This document shows, one piece after another, positions 10,168-20,225 of a stretch of 64,000 nt of DNA (positions within the stretch are counted from its first letter, which is position 1; each line of letters begins with the position of its first letter). The stretch comes from Isochrysis galbana (Eukaryota; Haptophyta; Isochrysidales; Isochrysidaceae). The notes under the pieces are model-generated. The model did not search any database and was not told the DNA's origin. It worked only from the letters and a program-made list of their open reading frames with translations. The position numbers were made by a program, and so were the translations under genes. The stretch is taken from positions 931,797 through 995,796 of the forward strand of contig CM030942.1 of the NCBI GenBank assembly GCA_018136815.1. The letters are read 5' to 3'.

Positions 10168-10658
10168 TGAGAAGCGCAAGGCTTCATGCAAGGCTTCATG
10201 TGTGTCGTGAACCCAAGGCCTAGCCTAGCTATGGCATGGCTAGGTGGTGTGCAAAGCATTTGTTCTTATTGGGGTTTTGTTTTTGTGTCGGTTACGTGAT
10301 CGGCGGTTGAGTCGGTTACGGCGGTTGAGTCGGTTACGGCGGTTGAGTCGTTTGAACGGACAACGGACCGTGCAAGGGTAGAGACCCCTAAGAGACAAGT
10401 AACAAGACACAAAAACAAAACCCCAATAAGAACAAATGCTTTGCACACCACCTAGCCATGCCATAGCTAGGCTAGGCCTTGGGTTCACGACACACATGAA
10501 GCCTTGCGGTTTTGTTTTTGTGTCGGTTACGTGATCGGCGGTTGAGTCGGTTACGGCGGTTGAGTCGGTTACGGCGGTTGAGTCGTTTGAACGGACAACG
10601 GACCGTGCAAGGGTAGAGACCCCTAAGAGACAAGTAACAAGACAGCTTTCGCCACTCA
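10168..10658 (+). repeat. 3' LTR of element B, enlarged by an inverted LTR segment
   Basis: The forward LTR runs from 10168 to 10409. It is then followed by 98 bp of LTR in reverse (10410-10507), and forward LTR resumes at the GGTTTTG position and runs to CTCA at 10658. The result is 491 bp instead of 256. The first junction shares GACA between both arms. Confidence 0.85.
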
Positions 10659-13600
10659 CGAGGTACGAGTTGCATGGCGTGTCGACGGTGTTGCGCAGCG
10701 TGTCCTCGTACTTGGTCATCTCTTCGAGGTGCGCGCCCACCAACTTGTTGATGTAGTCTCCTTGGTGAAGAATGATTCCATCACTCACTTCCTTGAGTTG
10801 GGCTCCAAGTACTTCATCGAGACCTTCATGCCAAGTGAGCTTAAAGCCATCCTTCTCCATGGCCTCAAACACCTTGCGCACGAGCTTCATGTCATTGGAG
10901 CCCCACGGCATGTCGTCCACGTACGTGGCCATGACCATGAAGGAATCCTCATCACGGAGCACGTAGAGGCATGGCTCGCTGAACGCCACGATGAAGCCAA
11001 ATGCCTCAAGCCACATGGACAACTTGAGCCACCAATTGCGGCCGGATTGCACCAAGCCATAGAGCGATTGTCCCAAGAGGGCCGCTAGCTCTTGTCCGTG
11101 TTCATCGTACTTGCGGTAGTTCTTGGGCATGCGTACCCAAACGCGCTCGTTGGGGGGCAACTCGCTCTGCGTGTACGCGGAGATGGCATCGGCGGCGCCC
11201 TTGTACGTGCACATGATGACGGAGATGACGCAGAACAGTCGAAAGCCGCCATGGGAGATGGTTGGCGAGTACGAGAGGTCAAAGTCAATGCCCGGGACTT
11301 GGCGGAACCCTTGCACGTACATGCGCGACTTGCGGATGCCGTCGCGCTTGTAGCGGAGGGTCTCACCTAGTGGGATGGCGCGTCCCACTTCCTTGATTGG
11401 CTTCTCGTCGATGAAGGTCTTGTTGGTCACCAAGGTGTTGTACTCCTTCATGCGCGCCTCCTCCCACAAGTCTTGTTCATCTTGTGGTAGGTACTTGAGT
11501 TGGTGCGGCTTAAAGGGCTTTGGGAAGCCGATGTAGATGGCGTCGTCGCACACCTCAGTCGCCATCAAGATCTTGTGGCACATCGACGCCGAGTACTCGC
11601 TTGCACTCTCGTCGCCAAAGACAGTGTTGTCGTTGCCCAAGGTGGAGTAGTCCATCACCGTGTACGGGAGCTCCTCTCCCGCGATGCGGCTTGAGCGGCG
11701 TGGTGCGGTGTCCTCCTTGCCATCTTCCGACTCGAATGGCCCGCGTTGCACTTCGCCACTTGGCGTAAGCGTATCGTTATCCTCCTCATCGGACTCGATG
11801 ATGCGGCGGTGACGTTGAGGAGCTCGGATAGGCGACGTGGTGTCGGAGGCATTGTCGCTATTGTCCTCTTCCACCTCCGTGATGGGGCCCGAGTAGGAAT
11901 GCTCCGAGGGCGTGTAGTCCGGATCCTCGTGGTCCTCCGGGATGCCAAACGCGTAGATTGAGCCATGCATCTTGCCGTATTGGTCGGTCTTGTCAATGGG
12001 GATCTCACCCCCCCTCGTGGTTTTCCACGGGAACTCGGACTCCATGAAGGTGGCGTGCACACCGCTCACAAACACCTTGCCCGTCTCGAGCGACATGAAG
12101 ATGTTGCCCGTGTGGTAGCGTGCCGGGCCCAAGTAGATGCACTCTTGTGCTTGCTCCGACAAGTTGTTGTCGCGGTACGCCTTGGGCTTCTGCACGATGG
12201 CCTTGCAACCGAACACCTTGAGCATGCTCAGGTTGACCGTGTGGCGGATGCCGGCACGCACTAGAGGAGGAGCAGTGTCTTTGGCGCCGGGGATGCGGTT
12301 GATGATCACCATCGCGGGATAGAGCGCAAACTCCCAATACTCTTGGGGGGCATTGCACCCCAGGAGCAATGGACGCATGGTGCGCTCGAGCAACTTGACC
12401 GCGATTTCCGCAGGGTTGCCCCACGGCTCGTACGGGTTGCTCTCTTGCTTGCGGATCAAGTTGCTATCGCAAATCTCTTGCACCTTGTCGCTCTTGAGCA
12501 CGGGCTCATTGTCCGAGTGCAAGCGCTTCACGATGAAGAACCCTTGCGTGTCCGCCAAGAAGCGCTGCAACATCGTTGGATGCTCCGACTTGAAGCGCAT
12601 GGGATACGCGAACACGAGGCCGGAGAAGACGTCGTAGAACACGTCCACGTACTTGTAGCCCGTGAGCACGCTGCGGCAAGGCATAGTGAGGATGTCGTTG
12701 GTGATAACGTCCCCAACGGCGCTTGTCATCCATGGTCCTCCTCCTCCGCCTCCGGGTCGACGTTGCGCATTGGCCTTGAGCGCGACCTCGTTGACGTCTT
12801 CCGCCTTCCTTGCTTGAAGGCGCTTGAGGTTGGCGGGCACGTCGACGGAGTAGTCCGGCAGGCGGCGGAGGCGATCATCGCTAGGCGATCCAAGTCGCGC
12901 GCGCCAAATCTCCTTTGCCTCCTCATGCGTGGCGTGCATGTCCTTGTGCTTGTCGGTGGTGTACGGTCCAAGCGAGTACGCCTTGGTCGTCTCGCCCTTG
13001 GGGATGGGCCGTACATCCACATAGAAGCCTTGGGAGTCGTCACCCATGGTGAAAGGCATGAATGCACCTCCCGGAAGTTCAAAGCCATTCACCTTGCCCA
13101 TGATGCACTTCATATCATCATTGCGTGAGCACGCCTTGTGGGTGGAGAGCATGTTGCGTTTGAATGGACCAAATGATGCGTCGGGCTTCTCGACCACATG
13201 CCATCCAAGGGGTGCACCGGCTTGGGGGCGCACAAGTGCAAGGAACTTGGCGGTGCCGGTGCCCCAAGTCTTGATTGCCTTGCCACTTGCCACCTCAACC
13301 ATGTCCGTGCGCGTCTCATCCACGCCGTCCGGGAAGAAGCTGATGTCGTTGAAGTAGTCCGCCCCGGTGGCGCCCGAGTCGATGAGGATGCGTAAGGCAT
13401 CATCCTCGGTGTTCTTGGTCGTGGTTGCACAGATCTTGTTGCAGGTGAAGGTGAGGCGTCCACCACTTTGCTTGTTTTCCTTCTTCATCTTGGCATCATA
13501 GAGGTTGGCCTTGATCTTGGCTTGGAGGCCCTCCGGCACCTTGTCCCAATCGATCAAGTGCGCGGTGTCGGGGTTGGACCAGCAGATGCCCGTGTGCATG

Positions 13601-14424
13601 CGGTCGCAGTGGGAGCAAGGCTTCTTGTCCTTGTTGTTGTTGCTCCTACCACCTCCACGCCCACCTTGGCCAGCCTTGAAGCCCGCCTCATAGGCCTTCT
13701 TGATGGCATCCGTGTCATCCTCGGTCTTGGTCGCTTGCATTGCACGTTGGCCCGGACGCACCGTGGAGCGCACCGCCTCATGCTTATGGGCGATGGCCGC
13801 AGCTTCCACAAGGTTCTTGTGCACCATATCAGGCCTCTTGCGGTGCTCAACTTCCAAGGAGCCCCATGCCTTGTCCACTTCACGAAGGACTCCTTCTCCA
13901 CATCCAATGAAGCTCGCTTTCATGTCGAGGCACAACTCGGCGACGGAGACTTCGCGCGCGGTGCCCTTGAGTCCTTGGAAGATGCCAAACATGTTGTCAA
14001 AGCGGTTGGTGACCTCCTCCCTTGAGGGGAACTCCTGGAGGTTGGTCATCTTGAGTGTGTCATACTCCATCTTCTTGTCTTCAGCCTTGTCTTCGGTGTT
14101 GACCGCCACGTGCAACTCGTCGATGTGTTTGAACGCACGGTGGCCGTCGTACTTCTCTTCCTCCTCATCCGTGTAGAGCACATCCAAGGTGGCCACAAGC
14201 TTGTCATCCTTGATGCACATGATGAGGAGGTCATATGCCTTGTTGAGTTCCACCTGGGTGGCTTCCTTGTCCTTGTTGGCGTCATCGACGCTTTCCGTCT
14301 TGTTCTTGAGCATCGCACGTCGGCAACCGTTCTTGCCGGCCATCGCGAGCAACTTGGGCCTGAATGCTCTCCATTCAGCACCATCCTTGTTGTAGAAGAA
14401 GATCTTGTCATTGTTCTTGTCCAT
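10659..14424 (-). CDS. element C gag-protease-integrase-RT polyprotein (main part)
   Basis: About 1,255 codons are open without interruption from the ATG at 14424 to the point where B was inserted. Gag, zinc knuckle, D-S-G-A protease, integrase with D, D and E catalytic residues, and RT with Y-V-D-D are all present. The frame reads through the inserted LTR of B to a stop at 10240, giving a chimeric C-terminus in place of the RNase H domain. The missing C-terminal part is at 4226-4988. This is the best preserved polyprotein in the window. Confidence 0.88.
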
Positions 14425-14434
14425 GTCTCTTTGT

Positions 14435-14452
14435 CTCTCGGCGGGGGTACCA
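14435..14452 (-). promoter_or_regulatory. primer-binding site of element C
   Basis: This is the reverse complement of the 18-base site of element B, placed two bases inside the 5' LTR of C. It starts with TGG on the element's sense strand. Confidence 0.6.
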
Positions 14453-14454
14453 GA

Positions 14455-14712
14455 TGAGTGGCGAAAGCTTTCTTGTTACTTGTCTCTTAGGGGTCTCTAC
14501 CCTTGCACGGTCCGTTGTCCGTTCAAACGACTCAACCGCCGTAACCGACTCAACCGCCGTAACCGACTCAACCGCCGGTCACGTAACCGACACAAAAACA
14601 AAACCCCAACAAGAACAAATGCTTTGCACACCACCTAGCCATAGCTAGGCCTTGGGTTCACGACGCACATTAAGCCTTGCATGAAGCCTTGTATGAAGCC
14701 TTGCGCTTCTCA
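14455..14712 (-). repeat. 5' LTR of element C
   Basis: The 258-bp LTR is identical by eye to 3904-4161. CTCGA follows at 14713-14717 as the second copy of the target duplication. Confidence 0.9.
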
Positions 14713-15633
14713 CTCGATGAAGTACTTGGAGCCCAACTCAAGGAAGTGAGTGATGGAATCATTCTTCACCAAGGAGACTACATCAACAAGATGATGGGCG
14801 CGCACCTCGAAGAGATGACCAAGTACGAGGACACGTTGCGCAACACCGTCGACACGCCATGCAACTCGTACCTCGGCAAGGACGTCATCGAGGCGCAAGA
14901 CGAGAAAGAGCGGATCAAGGCGGAGCTCGATCCCAAGTTTGGCACCAAGTACCGCGGCCTTGTCGGTAGTCTCCTCTACGCCGCCGTGGTGAGCAACCCC
15001 GACATCTCGTACACGGTGGGCCAACTTTGCCGCGCGATGTCGTTCCCCACCGTGAACCTTTGGCAGGCGGCACTGCATTGCCTTCTCTACCTCAAGAACC
15101 GTGGCACCATGGGCCTCAAGTACTACAAGAACAATGGCGATAGCCCCATCATCGGCCTCTTTCGTCAAGGTGAAGGCATGGTACGCGGCATGGTCGACGC
15201 ATCGTGGGACGTAGTACGTTCGACGAGCGGTTGGCTCATCTTCATCAATGGTAGCCTCGTCGATTGGGGCAGCAAGCGCCAAAACAGCATCTCCTTGTCG
15301 GCCAATGAAGCGGAAACGATGGCGGCCTCCCTTGCTTCGCAACGTATCGAGAACTTCCGTAACACGCTCGCGGATCTCGGTTGGAAGCAAGCGGAGCCAA
15401 GTCCGCTCTTGTCCGACAGCAAGGGTGCAAAGGCACTCGCGGACAATCCCATCATGAAGGGTTTGGCCCGTCACATCCATCGTCGTGAGCTCTACGTGCG
15501 TGAGCTCACGCAGAAGAATGTGTTACGTGTCTACCACGTGCAGACCGAGCTCAATGTGGCCGACATGATGACGAAGCCCTTAGCTGCGAACAAGTTCACC
15601 AAGTTCCGTGGGCTGATCATGGTTCGCATTTGA
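14713..15633 (+). pseudogene. copia element A, RT end and RNase H (right part)
   Basis: This resumes element A at the L-D-E codons where 3903 left off and runs to the normal pol stop. RNase H motifs (V-D-A-S-W-D, S-A-N-E-A-E, D-S-K) and the A-D-M-M-T-K-P tail are present. An open frame also extends 5' into the C LTR, but that extension is LTR sequence. With its 5' half missing the element cannot be functional. Confidence 0.85.
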
Positions 15634-15697
15634 GATCTTGCTGCCTTGCGAATCCCTCATTTGTTGCCCTTCTCCAGGGGATCAGGTCAAGGGGGGG

Positions 15698-15944
15698 TGA
15701 GAAGCGCAAGGCTTCATGCAAGGCTTCATGTGTGTCGTGAACACAAGGCCTAGCTATGGCTAAGTGGTGTGCAAAACATTTGTTCTTGTTGGGGTTTTGT
15801 TTTTGTGTCGGTTACGTGATCGGCGGTTGAGTCGGTTACGGCGGTTGAGTCGTTTGAACGTGGTTGAGTCGTTTGAACGGACAACGGACCGTGCAAGGGT
15901 AGAGACCCCTAAGAGACAAGTAACAAGACAGCTTTCGCCACTCA
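15698..15944 (+). repeat. 3' LTR of element A
   Basis: The 247-bp LTR has TGAG...CTCA ends and is preceded by AAGGGGGGG. It differs from the B and C LTRs in the internal tandem-repeat array (a unit lost, a variant GTGGTTGAGTCGTTTGAACG copy gained), which agrees with A being the oldest layer. Confidence 0.85.
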
Positions 15945-16358
15945 CTCTTGCTTGCGGATCAAGTTGCTATCGCAAATCTCTTGCACCTTGTCGCTCTTGA
16001 GTACGGGCTCATTGTCCGAGTGCAAGCGCTTCACGGTGAAGAACCCTTGCGTGTCCGCCAAGAAGCGCTGCAACATCGTTGGGTGCTCCGACTTGAAGCG
16101 CATGGGATACGCGAACACTAGGCCGGAGAAGACGTCGTAGAACACGTCCACGTACTTGTAGCCCGTGAGCACGCTGCGGCAAGGCATAGTTAGGATGTCG
16201 TTGGTGATGACGTCACCCCTAAGAGACAAGTAACAAGAAAGCTTTCGCCACTCACAAGGTGCAAGAGATTTGCGATGGCAACTTGATCCGCAAGCAAGAG
16301 AGCAACCCGTACGAGCCGTGGGCTCTCTTTGGGTGGAAAGGTGGCCACTTGAGTGTTC
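15945..16358. mobile_element. scrambled copia debris (integrase and LTR pieces in both orientations)
   Basis: 15945-16214 is a minus-strand integrase fragment, from G-D-V-I-T-N-D to N-L-I-R-K-Q-E. 16215-16254 is the last 40 bp of an LTR in plus orientation, ending CTCA. 16255-16321 is a plus-strand integrase piece overlapping the same protein region. 16322-16358 matches nothing else here. No frame is usable. Confidence 0.8.
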
Positions 16359-16591
16359 ACCTTCACATTCATCCACCCACTTTCTACTGTCCTGTTTCTT
16401 TACCCAACCTGGGTCTTTTCTTACAGTAACAGTGGGGTGGATGGTCCATCGGTCCATCCACTCCTTTCCCCCTTCTTCGGATTCGAACCCCCGCCCTCTG
16501 CTGCTTGTGGCGCCATATACACCAGTGGTATATATGTGCGCCACATATAAAGAAACAGGACAGTAGAAAGTGGGTGGATGAATGTGAAGGT
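16359..16591. mobile_element. 233-bp foldback/MITE-like element with perfect 44-bp inverted repeats
   Basis: 16359-16402 is the exact reverse complement of 16548-16591 over 44 bases. The internal part holds a smaller hairpin (around GTGGCGC...GCGCCAC, 16505-16543) and, on the minus strand, GGGGGTTCGAATCC, which resembles a tRNA B box. I see no clear target duplication. It has no coding capacity, so if mobile it depends on another element. Confidence 0.75.
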
Positions 16592-16991
16592 CCCAATCGA
16601 TCAAGTGCGCGGTGTCGGGGTTGGGGGTGAGAAGCGCAAGGCTTCATGCAAGGCTTAATGTGCGTCGCGAACCCAAGGCCTAGCTATGGCTAGGTGGTGT
16701 GCAAAGCATTTGTTCTTGTTGGGGTTTTGTTTTTGTGTCGGTTACGTGATCGGCGGTTGAGTCGGTTACGGCGGTTGAGTCGGTTACGGCGGTTGAGTCG
16801 TTTGAACGGACATCGGACCGTGCAAGGGTAGAGACCCCTAAGAGACAAGTAACAAGAGAGCTTTCGCCACTCATGACCAAGGCGTACTCGTTGGGGTGTT
16901 TGGTCCAACCTTGTGTTGGGTGAAGAAATCCGGAGAACGCGCGCTCAGTCGCGCGCAAAGGAGGGACAAACTCCTCTCGGCGGGGGTACCA
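16592..16991 (+). mobile_element. copia debris with one full-length LTR (16628-16873)
   Basis: 16592-16621 matches a gag segment in reverse orientation. 16628-16873 is a complete 246-bp LTR with TGAG...CTCA ends. It is followed by a few bases of the T-K-A-Y-S coding region in plus orientation. At 16974-16991 lies the 18-base complement of the family's primer-binding site, without an adjoining LTR end. This is the last recognisable retroelement sequence before the transporter gene. Confidence 0.75.
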
Positions 16992-17159
16992 TGTTTAGCC
17001 CAACGCATCTTGGGCCCAGTGACTGTGAGTAGAGCAATGTAGATCAGAGTAACCATTGAAGGCTAGCTAGCGCGACAAGCCAATGACGGTGCAACGACGA
17101 CGATGACGTCACCCCTCGGGAATAGTAACCCCTACAAAACAACTCAGGTTAAACACTTT

Positions 17160-17290
17160 TCCTCTTTCTCGCTCGTTCCTCCTCCTTGGGTCCTGAATAA
17201 AAAAAGGACTCGGATCTTCTCTCTTTCTCTCTCTCGGCCTCTCTCTCTTGAGATCCTCCTTGCTCCTTTCCTTTCTCTCGCCCCGCACCT
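17160..17290 (+). promoter_or_regulatory. CT-rich leader upstream of the transporter gene
   Basis: The stretch is dominated by CTCTTTCTC-like repeats and lies 110-240 bp before the ATG at 17398. A TGACGTCA palindrome is at 17103-17110. Pyrimidine-rich tracts are common near transcription starts in compact algal genomes; the regulatory role is inferred. Confidence 0.35.
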
Positions 17291-17397
17291 TTCGGCCGCC
17301 CGTCCGCCCCCTAACACCCACCGTCTCCCCCGCCGCTCGCGGTGGGTGGGTGAGTGGGGGGGCCTTGCCTCAGGGGCGGGGAGAGGCAGCCCTCGTG

Positions 17398-19536
17398 ATG
17401 GTGGCAAAAGAGGAGAAGGAGGCGGTGGCGGAGGCGCCGTCAGCCGACGGGTCCGTCGCGATGGAGGTCGAATCCACGCTGAGCAATCACCCCTTCTTCG
17501 AACTCTCCACAAGGCACAGCTGGGCGTTCGCCGCCGCTTCGGTCGGCGCGTGGGGCCCCGTCGTCATCTTCGGCACGCTACGCAACACGGTGTACATTGT
17601 GTACTTTGGAGCGCCGGCGGGGTCCATTGGCGTTATCGGCATCGTGATGGGCTGGTGGAACGCGCTCAACGGGCCGTTCATCGCGCGCTGGTCTGATGCT
17701 GGCTACCTTAACCGCCTCGGCATCTTCTCCCCTGTGGAGAAGTGGGGCCGGCGTGCGCCCTGGCTGCTGACCGGGACCCCACTTGTCATCTTCGGCACCT
17801 CTCTTATGTGGCTCCCGCCCTATAAGTCGGAGGCCTGGCTGCTGGCTTGGTACGCGCTGTGCTATTTCATGGTCGTGAACGGTGTGACGATGCAGCTGCA
17901 AGCATACCTCGCATCGGTACAAGAACTCTTTACAACCGGCGTCGCACGAGGCCGCGCCATCGCACGGCAGGCGCCATTCCTTACCGCTGCCTTCCTCATG
18001 GCTGGTGTGCTCCCACTGATTGTCTTCTCATTCACGCCCGACACGACCGCAAAGTGCTGCATCTCGCCGCGTTCCGGCTGCCCTACTGGAGAGTTGCCTT
18101 GTGTGTGCTACCGTGATGCGGAAGACCTACACGGAGTCAGCGAGCACCACGAGCACATCGACGCCCCGCCTGCTCCGCCACCACGGCCCCCCTTTCAGCC
18201 AGGGGAATACAACGCCACGATCGTAAATGGCTGGTCGGCGGGTGGCGCGCCGGACTGGTACGGGATGAATCCCGATTTCTGGACTGAACCACTTCAGGCC
18301 TTCTCCCCGGAGTACACTGCCTCGTGTGCTGCTGAGGTCAATGTCACTCTGTTTGAGGCCACCGCGGGGCGGTCCGTGGCTTGTGGGCTCGGGGACAACA
18401 TGGGGCGTGAGAATGTGCAGACCTGGCGATTCGCCATTGCGGCAGCCATGGTGGCGGTAATGGGACTCTTCGCACTCTTGGCGGTCGCTCCCGCTCGACG
18501 AACTCCGGTTGCGCTAGCGGATGCGGAGACGCAGCCTCTTGGCCTATGGGCTTCGATGAAAGCAACGCTTGGCTTCTATCCGTTCCGTCTTTTTGCTGGC
18601 ATCCAGTTCCTCACGCAATGCTATGGTACGCACTTGACCTCTAACATGTCGCTATACCTCGTGTACGTCATCGGGTTGGGCCCCAACCAGCTTGGCAGCC
18701 TACTTTTCGTGTTGACCGTTGTAGTCATCTCGACACGCCTGGGCTCGTTGCCGTTCTACATCTGGCTGCTCAAGAGGGTCCATCCAGCCACCGTTTTTTC
18801 CACCCTACGCTTCCTCGAGGCGTGCCTCGTGCCACTCTTCTTCGCCCTCCTTAAGAATGAGAACTTGAGCATGACACTCCTTGTTGCTGGTGCGGCAGCT
18901 GCAGCTGGTATCACACAATCACCAAATGACATGATCACTCATATGCTGATGGGGTGGGCAATCGATGAAGATGGCGTGCGACGCAAGGGTCTTCGTCGAG
19001 AGGGTATGTTCTGGGCATGCAATGGTGTGTGCCAGCACTTGTCGGAAGTGGTCATTGCGTTGCTCTTGGCCACCTTTTCGTGGGCTGGCTTTGATCCCAA
19101 GAAATGTGCAGCAGACCAGCCCGCTAGCGCCGTGGCAGCCATCGAGTACTCTTTCCTGATTGGTGGGCCGGCGGTGCTGCTCACTCTTTCGCTGCTCGCT
19201 TATCTCTTTCCGATCCGCGGCGAACGTCTAGAAAAGCTTAAGTTGGACGTCGCGATTCTCGAGAGCAAACGCTGCACGCGAATGGCTCGCCAAAACACCG
19301 AATGTAACGATGTGACTCCCGGCAATTCTGCCGAGAGCAAGGAGGCCAGCGAGGCGCCCTCAGCCCGTACCGTGCACTCGTCCGCGACGATGTCGCGAGC
19401 GGGCTCCGATTTAGGAGAAGAGGGCGACGGCGCACCAGATAGCCAAGAGGGGATCCTGCCGGGTGGCATATTCCCTCCGGTTGTGGTTGGTCAAGCGACG
19501 GGCGACATGCTAGTACCAAAACATCAGCGTGTTTGA
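17398..19536 (+). CDS. GPH/MFS_2-type cation:sugar symporter-like membrane protein
   Basis: This is a single-exon protein of 712 residues. About twelve hydrophobic segments form two bundles (roughly residues 35-210 and 340-620). R-R-E-G-M-F-W-A-C-N-G between the later helices resembles the conserved loop of the GPH (melibiose carrier-like) family, and a W-S-D segment follows the second helix. Between helices 6 and 7 there is an unusual loop of about 125 residues with several Cys and a His/Pro-rich stretch; the C-terminal tail is Ser/Glu-rich. The family moves sugars or related solutes with a cation across the plasma or an organelle membrane; the substrate cannot be read from the sequence. I chose the ATG at 17398 because the in-frame region upstream is low-complexity C/T-rich leader. 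CT-rich sequence at 17160-17290 may be the 5' UTR or promoter. An MFSD12-like role is an alternative. Confidence 0.75.
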   Translation: MVAKEEKEAVAEAPSADGSVAMEVESTLSNHPFFELSTRHSWAFAAASVGAWGPVVIFGTLRNTVYIVYFGAPAGSIGVIGIVMGWWNALNGPFIARWSDAGYLNRLGIFSPVEKWGRRAPWLLTGTPLVIFGTSLMWLPPYKSEAWLLAWYALCYFMVVNGVTMQLQAYLASVQELFTTGVARGRAIARQAPFLTAAFLMAGVLPLIVFSFTPDTTAKCCISPRSGCPTGELPCVCYRDAEDLHGVSEHHEHIDAPPAPPPRPPFQPGEYNATIVNGWSAGGAPDWYGMNPDFWTEPLQAFSPEYTASCAAEVNVTLFEATAGRSVACGLGDNMGRENVQTWRFAIAAAMVAVMGLFALLAVAPARRTPVALADAETQPLGLWASMKATLGFYPFRLFAGIQFLTQCYGTHLTSNMSLYLVYVIGLGPNQLGSLLFVLTVVVISTRLGSLPFYIWLLKRVHPATVFSTLRFLEACLVPLFFALLKNENLSMTLLVAGAAAAAGITQSPNDMITHMLMGWAIDEDGVRRKGLRREGMFWACNGVCQHLSEVVIALLLATFSWAGFDPKKCAADQPASAVAAIEYSFLIGGPAVLLTLSLLAYLFPIRGERLEKLKLDVAILESKRCTRMARQNTECNDVTPGNSAESKEASEAPSARTVHSSATMSRAGSDLGEEGDGAPDSQEGILPGGIFPPVVVGQATGDMLVPKHQRV

Positions 19537-19864
19537 CCGAGTGGTTGAGAGACATCAGTATCTTTAGCGTCACTCGCAAGCATGCACTTGATGTGTACAC
19601 GTGTCTGCTCGGATTGATAGCATCTCTTTCCGTACCATGGATCCGAAGTGGACAAGACATTATTGATGACAACCCTAGCATGAGCATGAATTTACAAACT
19701 CACACGCTATGCGCCAAGCATGCATGTTACCACCCTCCACCCTACGAGGCAAGATGTGCGATTTCTCCATTCAAATTATCAGTAATTTCACATCAACGAA
19801 AAACAACGAAGCTTACACTTAGCACTTAGTTGACCCAAGATGGGGCACGCCCCCCCCCTGCTTT

Positions 19865-19997
19865 CCTAGGTGGTGTGCAAAGCAGCATATGTTGTGATCT
19901 GTGATTTGTGATTTGTTCTTGCGATGGGGTTTTGTTTTTGTGTCGGTTACTTGCTCAGTGGTTGAGTCCGTTTACATCGGTTGAGTCCGCAACTATC
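19865..19997 (+). repeat. degenerate solo copia LTR fragment
   Basis: GTGGTGTGCAAAGCA, GGGGTTTTGTTTTTGTGTCG and diverged GGTTGAGTCC units appear in the same order as in the LTRs at 4989 and 16628, but with many substitutions and no terminal CTCA. It is clearly older than the 2.8-17 kb nest. 19537-19864 is probably the 3' flank of the transporter; I see nothing else there. Confidence 0.65.
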
Positions 19998-20225
19998 AGT
20001 AAACTAATAGGGTCATGGAGCGCGCGCCGCCGCCCTCCCTCGCTGCCGCCGCCCTCGCCGCGATGGACGAAGCAATGACGGACACGTGGGCTCGGTCGAC
20101 CTGCGCCAGAGCGGGCGCGATCGGCAGCGCACCTGTCCCGCCAGCGGCCAACAAACTTTTGTCGACCAGCGAGCAGCGTCGAGCGCCATGGCGTCCTGGT
20201 GCTCCAGCTCCTCGTCAGTCGTCAG

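Larger units (their letters stand above)
4989..10658 (+). mobile_element. Ty1/copia retrotransposon B (plus), nested in C and internally rearranged
   Basis: The unit is bounded by 5-bp duplications CGAGG at 4984-4988 and 10659-10663. It has a 256-bp 5' LTR, a primer-binding site, gag-pol, a polypurine tract and a 3' LTR. Two stretches are abnormal: an inverted 308-bp pol segment in the linker/RT region (8229-8536) and a 3' LTR enlarged by an inverted LTR segment (10410-10507). The order of insertion is A first, then C, then B, so B is the youngest layer. The intact part of its 3' LTR looks identical to the 5' LTR. Confidence 0.9.
3904..14712 (-). mobile_element. complete Ty1/copia retrotransposon C, interrupted by element B
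   Basis: Two minus-oriented LTRs (14455-14712 at the 5' end, 3904-4161 at the 3' end; 258 bp each) look identical by eye. They are bounded by the direct repeat CTCGA (3899-3903 and 14713-14717), a 5-bp target-site duplication. Internal sequence runs from a primer-binding site (14435-14452) through one gag-pol frame to a polypurine tract (complement of 4162-4168). Element B sits inside it at 4989-10658. Before that insertion, C would have had a continuous gag-pol of about 1,500 codons. Identical LTRs imply a very recent insertion. Confidence 0.9.

Noticed and set aside
17103..17110. TGACGTCA as a cAMP-response-like element of the transporter gene
   Set aside because: The surrounding 15 bases are also found at 16205-16219 in copia debris, so it may be a leftover of the retroelement rather than a promoter site.
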